Source: HK1 sp965220535 (GTDB lineage Bacteria; Pseudomonadota; Gammaproteobacteria; HK1). From it: a DNA stretch of 64,000 bases. Within the stretch, counting starts at the first letter, position 1. Each line of letters begins with the position of its first letter. The DNA lies in contig OZ244833.1 of NCBI GenBank assembly GCA_965220535.1, forward strand, positions 1,488,001 to 1,552,000, given 5' to 3'. A model generated the notes under the pieces. It ran no database searches and was not told the origin of the DNA. It was given only the letters and a program-made list of their open reading frames with translations. A program made the position numbers and the translations under genes. Of this stretch, positions 56,166 to 64,000 are shown in pieces.

Positions 56166-56494
56166 GATTCGAATCCATCCCCTATGAAGTCGTGAAGTCG
56201 TGAAGCCGTGTTCTCAAGATCGCTGTCGATCGGGTGCGAACGCTCGTCGTTCGCCGGGCCCTTTGCAGAGCACTTCGGCGGCGCTCGTCCGCCGAAGTGC
56301 TATCCTTAGGCTGATCGTATCAAAGTCGCATCGAAGCCTCGGGTTATGCTCGTCGCTAAAGGGCGTGAGATGAAAGGCGTGAACCTGAAAAGCGTGAATC
56401 GTTATCCCCAGTCGTTCCGATGAACACCGACATTCGCAGGCATCCCTTGGCTAAGAACGCCATGACAAGAAGGCCATGACAGGAAAACTACGAC
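56166..56494. other. Divergent intergenic region hom/tldD
   Basis: 329 bp with no gene. It contains gtcgtgaagtcgtgaag repeats next to hom and a gcgtgaatc/gcgtgaacc pair near 56365-56400 on the tldD side. Confidence 0.45.
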
Positions 56495-57967
56495 ATGAGT
56501 GAATCTCTCGATATCGTACGCAACGAAATACTCGCATCCGCAGGGGTCGAAGATCGCCATCTCGAAGCGACCTTGGGCCGCTTGTTCGAACACCGTCTCG
56601 ACGAGGCGGAGATCTATTTTCAATCGACTCGATCCGAGTCCTGGATGCTCGAGGGGGGGATCGTCAAGAACGGCACCCATAGTATCGATCAGGGTTTCGG
56701 GGTGCGAGCGATCAGCGACGAAAAAGCCGGTTTCGCCTACGCCGACGAGATCTCGCCGCAAGCGCTGGCGGCGGCGGCGGATGCGGCACGCGAAATCGCC
56801 CGCAGCGGCGGCGACGGGGGATTGCAGGTACGGCGCGGAGCGAACGACCTGCGCGATCGCGCGGCCCTCTATCCGGCAATCGACCCGATCGAATCCTTCG
56901 ACGAACACGCCCGCATCGAACTGCTCGAGCGGATCGATGCCGAGGCCCGGCGCCTCGACCCTTGCGTCTGCGAGGTGCTCGTCAACCTTGCCGGAGAGCA
57001 TGCTTGCATGCTCGTGGTATCGAGCGACGGCACCCTCGCCGCCGACGTCCGACCGCTGGTGCGGGTAGGGGTGAGGGTGATCGTGGAGCGCAACGGACGC
57101 CGCGAACAAGCAACCTGCGGCGGTGGCGGGCGCTTTGACTATCGCTGGTTTCTCGAACAGGGACGGGTGCAAGAATACGCTCGCGAAGCCGTGCGTCAGG
57201 CCTTGGTGAACTTGGATGCCGCCCCCGCCCCCGCAGGGACGATGGTGACGGTTTTAGGACCGGGCTGGCCCGGGGTTCTGCTGCACGAGGCGGTCGGGCA
57301 CGGTCTCGAAGGGGATTTCAACCGCAAGGGCAGTTCCGCTTTTTCCGACCGGATCGGGGAGCGGGTGGCTAGCGATCAATGCACGATCGTCGATGACGGC
57401 AGCCTTCCCGGTCGTCGCGGCTCTTTGAGCGTCGACGACGAGGGCACCCCGACCGCTCGCACCGTCCTGATCGAAAACGGCATCCTCAAGGGCTATATGC
57501 AAGACAAACTCAATGCCCGTTTGACCGGTACCGCCGCCACCGGCAACGGACGCCGCGAGTCCTACGCCCATCAACCGATGCCGCGGATGACCAATACCTA
57601 TATGCTGGCCGGGGATCGCGAACCGGGGGAGATCATCGAATCGGTGGACAAAGGGCTTTACGCGGTGCAGTTCGGCGGCGGGCAGGTGGATATCACCTCC
57701 GGCAAGTTCGTTTTCGCCGCCACCGAGGCCTATTTGATCGAAGGCGGAAGGATCACCCGCCCGGTCAAGGGGGCGACATTGATCGGCAACGGCCCGGAGG
57801 TGCTGACTCGGGTCAGCATGGTCGGCAACGATCTGCGACTCGACGACGGAATCGGCAATTGCGGCAAGGCCGGACAATGGGTGCCGGTCGGGGTGGGCCA
57901 ACCCACGATGCGCATCGACGGGCTGACCGTCGGGGGGACTTTGGTCGAAGACGGCGCGGGCGATTGA
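56495..57967 (+). CDS. tldD: Metalloprotease TldD
   Basis: 490 residues, full length. TldD pairs with TldE (PmbA) to make a zinc protease that processes modified peptides and unfolded substrates. The metal motif is VLLHEAVGHGLEGDF (HExxxH), near residue 265. GNCGKAGQWVPVGVGQPTMRIDGLTVGGT near the C-terminus is also conserved. No tldE is in the window. Its last 157 codons and the following 1.1 kb are copied in inverse orientation beside gene B. Gene D follows 0.5 kb downstream on the same strand. Confidence 0.96.
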   Translation: MSESLDIVRNEILASAGVEDRHLEATLGRLFEHRLDEAEIYFQSTRSESWMLEGGIVKNGTHSIDQGFGVRAISDEKAGFAYADEISPQALAAAADAAREIARSGGDGGLQVRRGANDLRDRAALYPAIDPIESFDEHARIELLERIDAEARRLDPCVCEVLVNLAGEHACMLVVSSDGTLAADVRPLVRVGVRVIVERNGRREQATCGGGGRFDYRWFLEQGRVQEYAREAVRQALVNLDAAPAPAGTMVTVLGPGWPGVLLHEAVGHGLEGDFNRKGSSAFSDRIGERVASDQCTIVDDGSLPGRRGSLSVDDEGTPTARTVLIENGILKGYMQDKLNARLTGTAATGNGRRESYAHQPMPRMTNTYMLAGDREPGEIIESVDKGLYAVQFGGGQVDITSGKFVFAATEAYLIEGGRITRPVKGATLIGNGPEVLTRVSMVGNDLRLDDGIGNCGKAGQWVPVGVGQPTMRIDGLTVGGTLVEDGAGD

Positions 57968-58275
57968 TCCGGCGGCGCTTCGGGCGGTGCCTCTACAGAA
58001 TCGCTGGCAACCGTCTTGGCCCTACCGCCGCATGGTCATTCGGGTTTTTCGCGACGCTCGAAGGAGGGTGGGCCATGCGCCTCTTTCCGGCAGCGCCGAC
58101 GACGGCTCTTCGGCAAACCCCGCCCTCGTTTTTTGGCATGCTCTGTCGGCGATTTCGCCTATATCGGGGCATCGGGCTTCGATGCTGCGGCAATCATCTC
58201 GCTCCGAACCGAACCGAGGATCCGTCCAAACCTTTTTCGCGTGAGGATGCCGCCCCCGCTCGCATCCTTCGGGGC

Positions 58276-58304
58276 TTGATTTTAGAACCCGGAAAATGCA
58301 TATT
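58276..58304 (+). promoter_or_regulatory. Putative promoter of gene D
   Basis: TTGATT (58276-58281), 17-bp spacer, CATATT (58299-58304), aligned with the gene B promoter, where the -10 is TATATT. It is about 150 bp before the SD-ATG. The single T-to-C change in the first -10 base would be expected to weaken it relative to B. Confidence 0.55.
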
Positions 58305-58443
58305 ACCCTTGTCGTGGACGATTTCGGACCGGCTCCGAAAAACGATCTTCGAATCCGGCAAAGCGGGCTTCGGTTTTGCCTCCGATTCAAATGTCCCTTT
58401 GATGCGATATGCCCCCTGAACCGACTTGGGCGATGCCCTTTTT

Positions 58444-58458
58444 GGAGTCGAAAAGATG
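58444..58458 (+). promoter_or_regulatory. Upstream SD and ATG start of gene D
   Basis: GGAG (58444-58447), 8 nt, ATG (58456-58458), identical in layout to gene B. From this ATG the frame reads M-S-S-H-T, prolines, E-N and stop at 14 C. Confidence 0.75.
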
Positions 58459-58468
58459 AGTAGCCATA

Positions 58469-58482
58469 CCCCCCCCCCCCCC
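58469..58482 (+). repeat. Poly-C tract, 14 C, of gene D
   Basis: Same flanks as the 17-C tract of gene B, but three C shorter, so the reading register is unchanged (OFF). With 13 or 16 C the ATG at 58456 would be in frame with gene D. Confidence 0.95.
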
Positions 58483-58642
58483 GAAAATTAGGCTCCGAAC
58501 GACGAACTCGTCTTTCCGACCGAACATTTCCCGGAGGCTTTGCAAGAGGCGCTCGGGCACTTGTCGCGAATCCCCTGCCCGTCAGTCGATGCGCCTTTGC
58601 GAACTGAACTCGACGAATACCCGCGAACCATTCAGAAAAAGG

Positions 58643-61600
58643 ATGAAACCGATGAAGTCCGTCACCACCGAAACATCAGGCGTCGAGTGCCAAGCCCCTC
58701 TTTCCTTGTCCCTCGCTAGAAGCGTTCGTGCAATCTTTCCTGTTTTCGCAGCACTATCGATTCTCTATACCTCTTCCGTCTCTGCGCAGACGACGCCTGC
58801 ACATGTGTGTGTAGTAGAAAGAGACGATCTAACGGGTAACTCAATTTTCTTAGAGAATACCTGCGAAAACAACATTGATGTAAAAGGAATGCATAATTCC
58901 AATCTATCATGCGACCCGATAAATGCTTCTGATAAGATACCTGACGATCTTATTGGCATAGGAAATCCTGCTACAGTTTGTATTGAATATAGTTCCGATA
59001 CGCTGCAAACCGCTGCCGGTTTTCAAGGTTGCGACTCCGTCACCATTAGCCTTTGCGGGCAAACCGGTTTAACCAAAGTCAACCCGCTAAGACTACCTGC
59101 AACCATCGTTCTCTCCGACACCGAGACGCTGACGCTAACCGAAGGGGGTGCATCGAAGGATTTCTCGGTCAGCCTCGGCGGCCCCACCCCGACTTCGAAC
59201 GTAACCGTCTCTCTCACCACGGGCGCTTTTCGGGCGTTTACCCTCTCACCGACCTCGCTGACCTTCACCCCGCAGAACTACAAAAGGGCGCAGACCGTCA
59301 CCGCCACGGCGACAGAGGATGAGAACGCCACCGACGACTCCGGCACCATCACCCTGTCCGCCACGGGATATCCGAACGTGACGAGGGCCTTTACCGTCAC
59401 CGATATCACCACCAAAGGGTTCTACGTGCGCCTCAACGAATCGTCGACCGACCCGTTGACCTCGTTGACCGTGACCGAAGGCGGATCGGTCACCTTCGTG
59501 GTGCGACCGAATACACGACCCTCGGCGAATATGTATATCGCACCGACTAGTGCCGACGCATCTATCACTGTCAGTCCGATCAGGCTAGACTTCCATCGAT
59601 GGGGCTCGGATCACGGAAACGCTTGGAACGGATACAAAACGGTGACCGTTACCGCTGCCCAAGATGCCGATGGAGATGACGAATCGACCAGCGTCACACT
59701 GACCGGCAAAAACGCAGATTATGACGGCCTGATTGAGACAGTTCAAATCACCGTCACCGACGATGACGTCCCGAGGTTCGACATAAAGCCCCCATCCTTG
59801 CCCGTGGCCGAAGGAGGACAAGCCACCTTCCAATTGCGTCTGGCGACACAACCATCGGCGAGTGTCGTTGTCGCCGCAACTTCCCCGGACTCATCTATCA
59901 CCATCGATGCCAACCCGAACATATCGGGTAATCAGGACACCCTCCCATCGTTCAGAACAGGGGATTGGAATGTATACAAGACGGTGACCGTTTTTGCAGC
60001 CCACGACGATGATAGTGATGACGAATCTTTCGTTATGAACTTTTTTGCATCGGGAGGGGGGTACGCTAGCGTGAGGGGAACCATAGATCTCACCGTCACT
60101 GACGACGACACTCCGTCGGGAACGATTCAGGTCACCCCTTCGAGCACGTTGACCGTCGCCGAAGGCGGCTCGGGGACTTTCGACGTCAGCCTCGGCGGCA
60201 CCGCCCCGACTTCGAACGTGACGGTCAACCTTACGAAGACGAATACGGACGTGACCCTTTCCCCGACCTCGCTGACCTTCACCCCGCAGAACTACGGAAA
60301 CGGGCAGACGGTCACCGTCAACGCCGCCCAGGATGCCGACGACACCGACGACACCGACACCATCACCCTCTCCGCTTCGGGATATACGTCTGTGACGAAA
60401 TCGGTCGCCATCGACGATGACGAAGGCCCGAGGTTCGACATAAAACCCACCACCTCGTTGACCGTGGCCGAAGGCGGACAAGCCACCTTCCAAGTGCGTC
60501 TGGCGACACAGCCTTCGGCGAATCCCACAGTCTTATTCTCTGCCTCGGACTCATCTATCACCATCGATACCTTACCGAATCAAGCGAACAACCAAGATAC
60601 GATAATATTCCGATCATCTGGCCAGTCGACAAACAATGCAACCGCTTGGAGTGAATACCATACGGTGACCGTTTCAGCGGCGCATGACGCTGACAGGGAT
60701 GACGAATCTTTCACTATTTCCCTTTCCGTGCCTGTCGGCGGGAATTATGTCGGTGTGACAGCGACCGTAAATCTCACCATCACCGACGACGACAAACCCT
60801 CGGAAACCATCGTTCTTTCCGATACAGAGACGCTGAGCATCGACGAGGGCGGCTCGGGGACTTTCGACGTCAGCCTCAGCACCGCACCGAGTTCGGACGT
60901 GACGGTCTCTCTTACGCTTGCGGACACGAACTCGGATATCACCCTTTCCCCGTCGCCGCTGACATTCACCTCTTCGACCTTCGGGGACGCGCAGACGGTG
61001 ACCGTCAACGCCGGCGAAGACGCCGACACCGCGAACGACTCCGACACGATCACCCTTTCCGCTTCGGGAGGAGGATTCGATGCTCCGAACGTAACGAAGG
61101 CGGTCTCCGTCACCGATAACGACAAGCCATCGGGAACGATTCAGGTCACCCCGGCAGGCACGCTGAGCATCGACGAGGGCGGCTCGAGGAGTTTCAACGT
61201 CCGCCTCAGCGCCGCACCGAATGCCGACGTGACGGTCTCTCTTGCGCTTGCAAACGCGAACTCGGATATCAGCCTCGACAAGACTTCGCTGACTTTCACC
61301 ACCTCCACTTGGAACCAAATGCAGACCATCACCGTTTCCGCCGCCGAGGACGCCGATACCGCGCACGAATCCAACACCATCACCCTTTCTGCCACGGGCG
61401 GCATCGATGCCGACGATGTGACCAAAGCGGTCTCCGTTACCGACAACGACACCCCTTCGGGAACGATTCAAGTCACACCTTCGGAGCCGCTGAGCATCGA
61501 CGAGGGCGGCTCGGGAACCCTGTCCGTCAAACTCAGCTCCGCACCGAATGCCGACGTGAGGGTTTCTCTTGCGCTTGCAAACGCGAACTCGGATATCACC

Positions 61601-64000
61601 CTTTCCCCGACCTCGTTGACTTTCACCGTCTCGAACTTCGGAAACACGCAGACGGTCACCGTCTCCGCCGCCGAAGACGCCGATGCCACCGACGATTCCG
61701 GCACCATCAACCTCACCGCTTCGGGCGGGATAACCGCTCCGCCGGTGACGAAGTCGTTCACCGTCGCCGATAACGACAAACCCTCGGGAACGATTCAGGT
61801 CACCCCGACAGGCCCGCTGAGCATCGACGAAGGCGGCTCGGGAGACTTGTCCGTCAAACTCAGCGCCGCCCCGAACGCCGACGTGACGGTTTCTCTTAAG
61901 AAGACGAACTCGGATATCACCCTTTCCCCGACTTCGCTGACCTTCACCGTCTCGAACTTCGCAGACGCGCAAACCGTCACCGTCTCCGCCGCCGAAGACG
62001 ACGACGCCACCGACGATTCCGACACCATCACCCTATCCGCCACGGGCGGCATCGATGCCGCCGATGTGACGAAAGCGGTCTCGGTGGATGACGACGAAGT
62101 CGCCGGAACCATCGTCTTGGATTCCACGGCGACGCTGGAAATCGGCGAGGGCGAGTCCAAGCCCTTCACCGTCAGACTCTCGGCGGCCCCGAACAGCGAC
62201 GTGACGGTCTCTCTTGCGAAGACGAACGCGGATATCACCCTCGACAAGACTTCGCTGACCTTCACCACGTCGAATTTCAACGCCCCCCAGACCGTCAATG
62301 TCACCGCCGGCGAGGATGACGATGCCACGAACGACTCCGACACCATCACCCTGTCCGTTGACGGAGGCGGCTTCATCGCTTCCGATGTGACCAAAGCGGT
62401 CTCGGTGGATGACGACGAAGTCGCCGGAACCATCGTCTTGGATTCCACGGCGACGCTGACCGTCGACGAGGGTGGCTCCGGGACCTTCACCGTCAGGCTC
62501 TCGGCGGCACCGAAGGGCAGCGCCACCGTCAGCCTTTCGAAGACCAATGACGATATCGGCCTCGACAAGACTTCGCTGACCTTCGATGCTTCGAACTATC
62601 AAAATCCTCAAACCGTCACCGTCTCCGCCGCCCAAGACGACGACGCCGCGAGCGAGAGCGACACCATCACGCTGACCGCTACCGGCGGCATCATCGCCCC
62701 CAGTCTCACAAAAAGCGTCAGGATCGCCGACGACGAAGCCCCCGAAGGCACGATAACGACGAACCCCGCCGCCCTGAACATAACCGAGGGCACCACGCAG
62801 AGTTTCACGGTCCGACTCTCGACCCAACCGAACGCCGATGTCACCGTCACGCATTCGACCACCGGCGATGCCCTCTCCTTCGACAAAACTTCGCTCACTT
62901 TCACCCCTTCGAACTGGTTCACCGACCAAGCCCTCATCGTCACCGCCGCCCAAGACCCCGATATCACCGACGGCAGCGATACCATCACCCTGACCGCCAC
63001 CGGCGGCATCGACGCCCCCGATGCCAGCCTAGAGGTGTCGATAGAAGACGACGACCTCCCCGGCGGTCTTTCCCTGGCCCCGTCGGGAACGCTGGAAGTG
63101 ATCGAGGGCCGCCGCGCCGTCTTGGGCGTTTCCCTGACGACGAGCCCGAGCGTGGAGAGCGTCAGCGTTTCGCTGTCCAATACCAACCCCGATCTGACCC
63201 TCAGCCCTGCCTCCTTGACCTTCACCCCGGCGAACTGGAGCGAGACGCAATCCGTTACCCTCGTCGCCGCCGAGGACGGCGATATCGAAGACGACTTGGA
63301 TACCATCACCTTGAGTGTCAGCGGCGGCGGCAACTACGCTTCGGTCGCCGACCAAAGCGCGTCGGTGCGCATCCTCGATTCCCCGGGGGAGTTCACCCTT
63401 TCCTCGAGGGAGTTGAACTTGACCGAGGGCGGGGATTCGCTCGACCTGCAAGTCCGGCTCGATACCCGACCGGTCGGCACCTCGATCGTGACGGTGAGCT
63501 TCGCCGCCGACCGCTCGGGGCTCGATATTTCGCCTTCGGTTCTCATCTTCCCCGCCGACCGCTGGAACGCTCCCCGCAGCGTCGCCGTGCGCGCCGTCGA
63601 CGATTTCAATAGCTCCGACGAGAGAACGACGATCACCGCCACGGCCGTCGGCGGCAACTACCGCAGCGTGCAACAAACGACGATGGCGCTGGTGGAAGAC
63701 GATGACGACGAATCGACCGCGCTGCCGCCGGTCAAGAGCCAAGCCCTGGCCTTCCCGCCGACCGGCGCTCAAGACAGCGCCACCATGCGGCTGCGCTGCA
63801 AACAGAGCTCGCCTTGCGAGGTGGTCCTCGATTGCCATGCCCAAAACGACGGCTCGACCTTCCAAGGCAATCTCCCCGAGGCGATCCCCGCGTGGGGCAC
63901 GTCGAGCCTGACGGCGGAGGATATCGAGAGCTATACCGGTGCCTCGTGGGCAGGCAAGGGGCGCTTGGGTTGCGCCTTACGCAGCCATGCGACGATCGGC
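58643..64000 (+). CDS. Giant secreted Calx-beta-like repeat protein D (3' end beyond window)
   Basis: Open from the leader to the window end, at least 1786 codons from ATG 58643; ATG 58652 has AAAGGA 8 nt upstream. The signal core IFPVFAALSILYTSSVSAQ is followed by the six-cysteine N-terminal domain, then about 14 Calx-beta-like repeats (the largest number of the four). Repeats 10 and 11 share a near-identical VAGTIVLDSTATL start. The first C-terminal cysteine module begins at about 63765 (MRLRCKQSSPCEVVLDCHAQ) and is cut by the window. In its last part it is more divergent from A-C than they are from each other. The leader frame is open back to the C tract. Confidence 0.85.
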   Translation, partial: MKPMKSVTTETSGVECQAPLSLSLARSVRAIFPVFAALSILYTSSVSAQTTPAHVCVVERDDLTGNSIFLENTCENNIDVKGMHNSNLSCDPINASDKIPDDLIGIGNPATVCIEYSSDTLQTAAGFQGCDSVTISLCGQTGLTKVNPLRLPATIVLSDTETLTLTEGGASKDFSVSLGGPTPTSNVTVSLTTGAFRAFTLSPTSLTFTPQNYKRAQTVTATATEDENATDDSGTITLSATGYPNVTRAFTVTDITTKGFYVRLNESSTDPLTSLTVTEGGSVTFVVRPNTRPSANMYIAPTSADASITVSPIRLDFHRWGSDHGNAWNGYKTVTVTAAQDADGDDESTSVTLTGKNADYDGLIETVQITVTDDDVPRFDIKPPSLPVAEGGQATFQLRLATQPSASVVVAATSPDSSITIDANPNISGNQDTLPSFRTGDWNVYKTVTVFAAHDDDSDDESFVMNFFASGGGYASVRGTIDLTVTDDDTPSGTIQVTPSSTLTVAEGGSGTFDVSLGGTAPTSNVTVNLTKTNTDVTLSPTSLTFTPQNYGNGQTVTVNAAQDADDTDDTDTITLSASGYTSVTKSVAIDDDEGPRFDIKPTTSLTVAEGGQATFQVRLATQPSANPTVLFSASDSSITIDTLPNQANNQDTIIFRSSGQSTNNATAWSEYHTVTVSAAHDADRDDESFTISLSVPVGGNYVGVTATVNLTITDDDKPSETIVLSDTETLSIDEGGSGTFDVSLSTAPSSDVTVSLTLADTNSDITLSPSPLTFTSSTFGDAQTVTVNAGEDADTANDSDTITLSASGGGFDAPNVTKAVSVTDNDKPSGTIQVTPAGTLSIDEGGSRSFNVRLSAAPNADVTVSLALANANSDISLDKTSLTFTTSTWNQMQTITVSAAEDADTAHESNTITLSATGGIDADDVTKAVSVTDNDTPSGTIQVTPSEPLSIDEGGSGTLSVKLSSAPNADVRVSLALANANSDITLSPTSLTFTVSNFGNTQTVTVSAAEDADATDDSGTINLTASGGITAPPVTKSFTVADNDKPSGTIQVTPTGPLSIDEGGSGDLSVKLSAAPNADVTVSLKKTNSDITLSPTSLTFTVSNFADAQTVTVSAAEDDDATDDSDTITLSATGGIDAADVTKAVSVDDDEVAGTIVLDSTATLEIGEGESKPFTVRLSAAPNSDVTVSLAKTNADITLDKTSLTFTTSNFNAPQTVNVTAGEDDDATNDSDTITLSVDGGGFIASDVTKAVSVDDDEVAGTIVLDSTATLTVDEGGSGTFTVRLSAAPKGSATVSLSKTNDDIGLDKTSLTFDASNYQNPQTVTVSAAQDDDAASESDTITLTATGGIIAPSLTKSVRIADDEAPEGTITTNPAALNITEGTTQSFTVRLSTQPNADVTVTHSTTGDALSFDKTSLTFTPSNWFTDQALIVTAAQDPDITDGSDTITLTATGGIDAPDASLEVSIEDDDLPGGLSLAPSGTLEVIEGRRAVLGVSLTTSPSVESVSVSLSNTNPDLTLSPASLTFTPANWSETQSVTLVAAEDGDIEDDLDTITLSVSGGGNYASVADQSASVRILDSPGEFTLSSRELNLTEGGDSLDLQVRLDTRPVGTSIVTVSFAADRSGLDISPSVLIFPADRWNAPRSVAVRAVDDFNSSDERTTITATAVGGNYRSVQQTTMALVEDDDDESTALPPVKSQALAFPPTGAQDSATMRLRCKQSSPCEVVLDCHAQNDGSTFQGNLPEAIPAWGTSSLTAEDIESYTGASWAGKGRLGCALRSHATIG

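Larger units (their letters stand above)
57497..59132 (+). repeat. Inverted duplication, copy at tldD/gene D
   Basis: Matches 47608-49244 in inverse orientation. Because the tldD gene here is intact, this is the likely source and the gene B locus the recipient. It covers the end of tldD, 470 bp of DNA without recognisable genes, the promoter, switch, leader and N-terminal domain of gene D. Confidence 0.92.

Noticed and set aside
57968..58440. Possible gene between tldD and gene D (frames up to 186 codons)
   Set aside because: The duplicated copy at 48300-48779 has indels that break every frame, so it is not conserved as protein.

Overview
The window reads as a high-GC chromosomal segment of a gammaproteobacterium. 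Ribosomal proteins L13 and S9 match the enterobacterial and pseudomonad pattern closely. Gene content suggests a quinoprotein-using, probably methanol-oxidising heterotroph: a XoxF-type (lanthanide) methanol dehydrogenase with its periplasmic partner XoxJ and a cytochrome c, a second PQQ sugar dehydrogenase with a cytochrome c, and glutathione-dependent formaldehyde oxidation (frmA, fghA). Species cannot be named from sequence alone.

Layout. 1-11.5 kb is housekeeping and catabolism: glutaryl-CoA dehydrogenase, a cupin, class II aldolase, LDH2-type dehydrogenase plus HpcH/HpaI aldolase, pterin dehydratase, dienelactone hydrolase, hemB, cinA and an SDR. 11.9-16.4 kb holds the first giant repeat protein (A), followed by a 224-bp tandem repeat and a membrane-anchored cysteine coiled-coil gene. 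17.4-36.2 kb holds a TauD-like dioxygenase, an RND exporter, a NitT/TauT-type ABC importer and the C1/quinoprotein block. 36.6-43.2 kb holds rplM-rpsI with a near-consensus promoter, tRNA-Gln, an isomerase, an amidase, a TatD nuclease and aroC. 43.2-64 kb is an accessory zone with three more giant repeat proteins (B and C on the minus strand, D on the plus strand and cut by the window end), interleaved with hom and tldD, duplicated cassettes, a tldD fragment and decayed small ORFs.

Main discovery candidate. The four secreted Calx-beta-like repeat proteins look like a phase-variable multigene family. Each has, in this order: a good Shine-Dalgarno and start codon; a poly-C tract (16, 17 and 14 C in A, B and D; 5 C in C); a stop-free leader; a signal peptide; 7 to 14 repeats of about 100 residues; and a conserved C-terminal cysteine module present twice. 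In C the upstream start is in frame. In A, B and D the tract as assembled is exactly one base out of register, so the upstream start is OFF and a one-base loss would turn it ON. Putative promoters for B and D lie 150-180 bp upstream of the tract, so the tract is transcribed, which favours a translational switch. B and D share a 1.64-kb inverted duplication containing the tldD 3' end, promoter, tract, leader and N-terminal domain, so the switch module appears to have been copied with neighbouring DNA.

Limits. All calls rest on reading sequence and family knowledge. Homopolymer lengths in an assembly can be wrong, and the register argument depends on them. Long antisense open frames are common here because of base composition and are not annotated.
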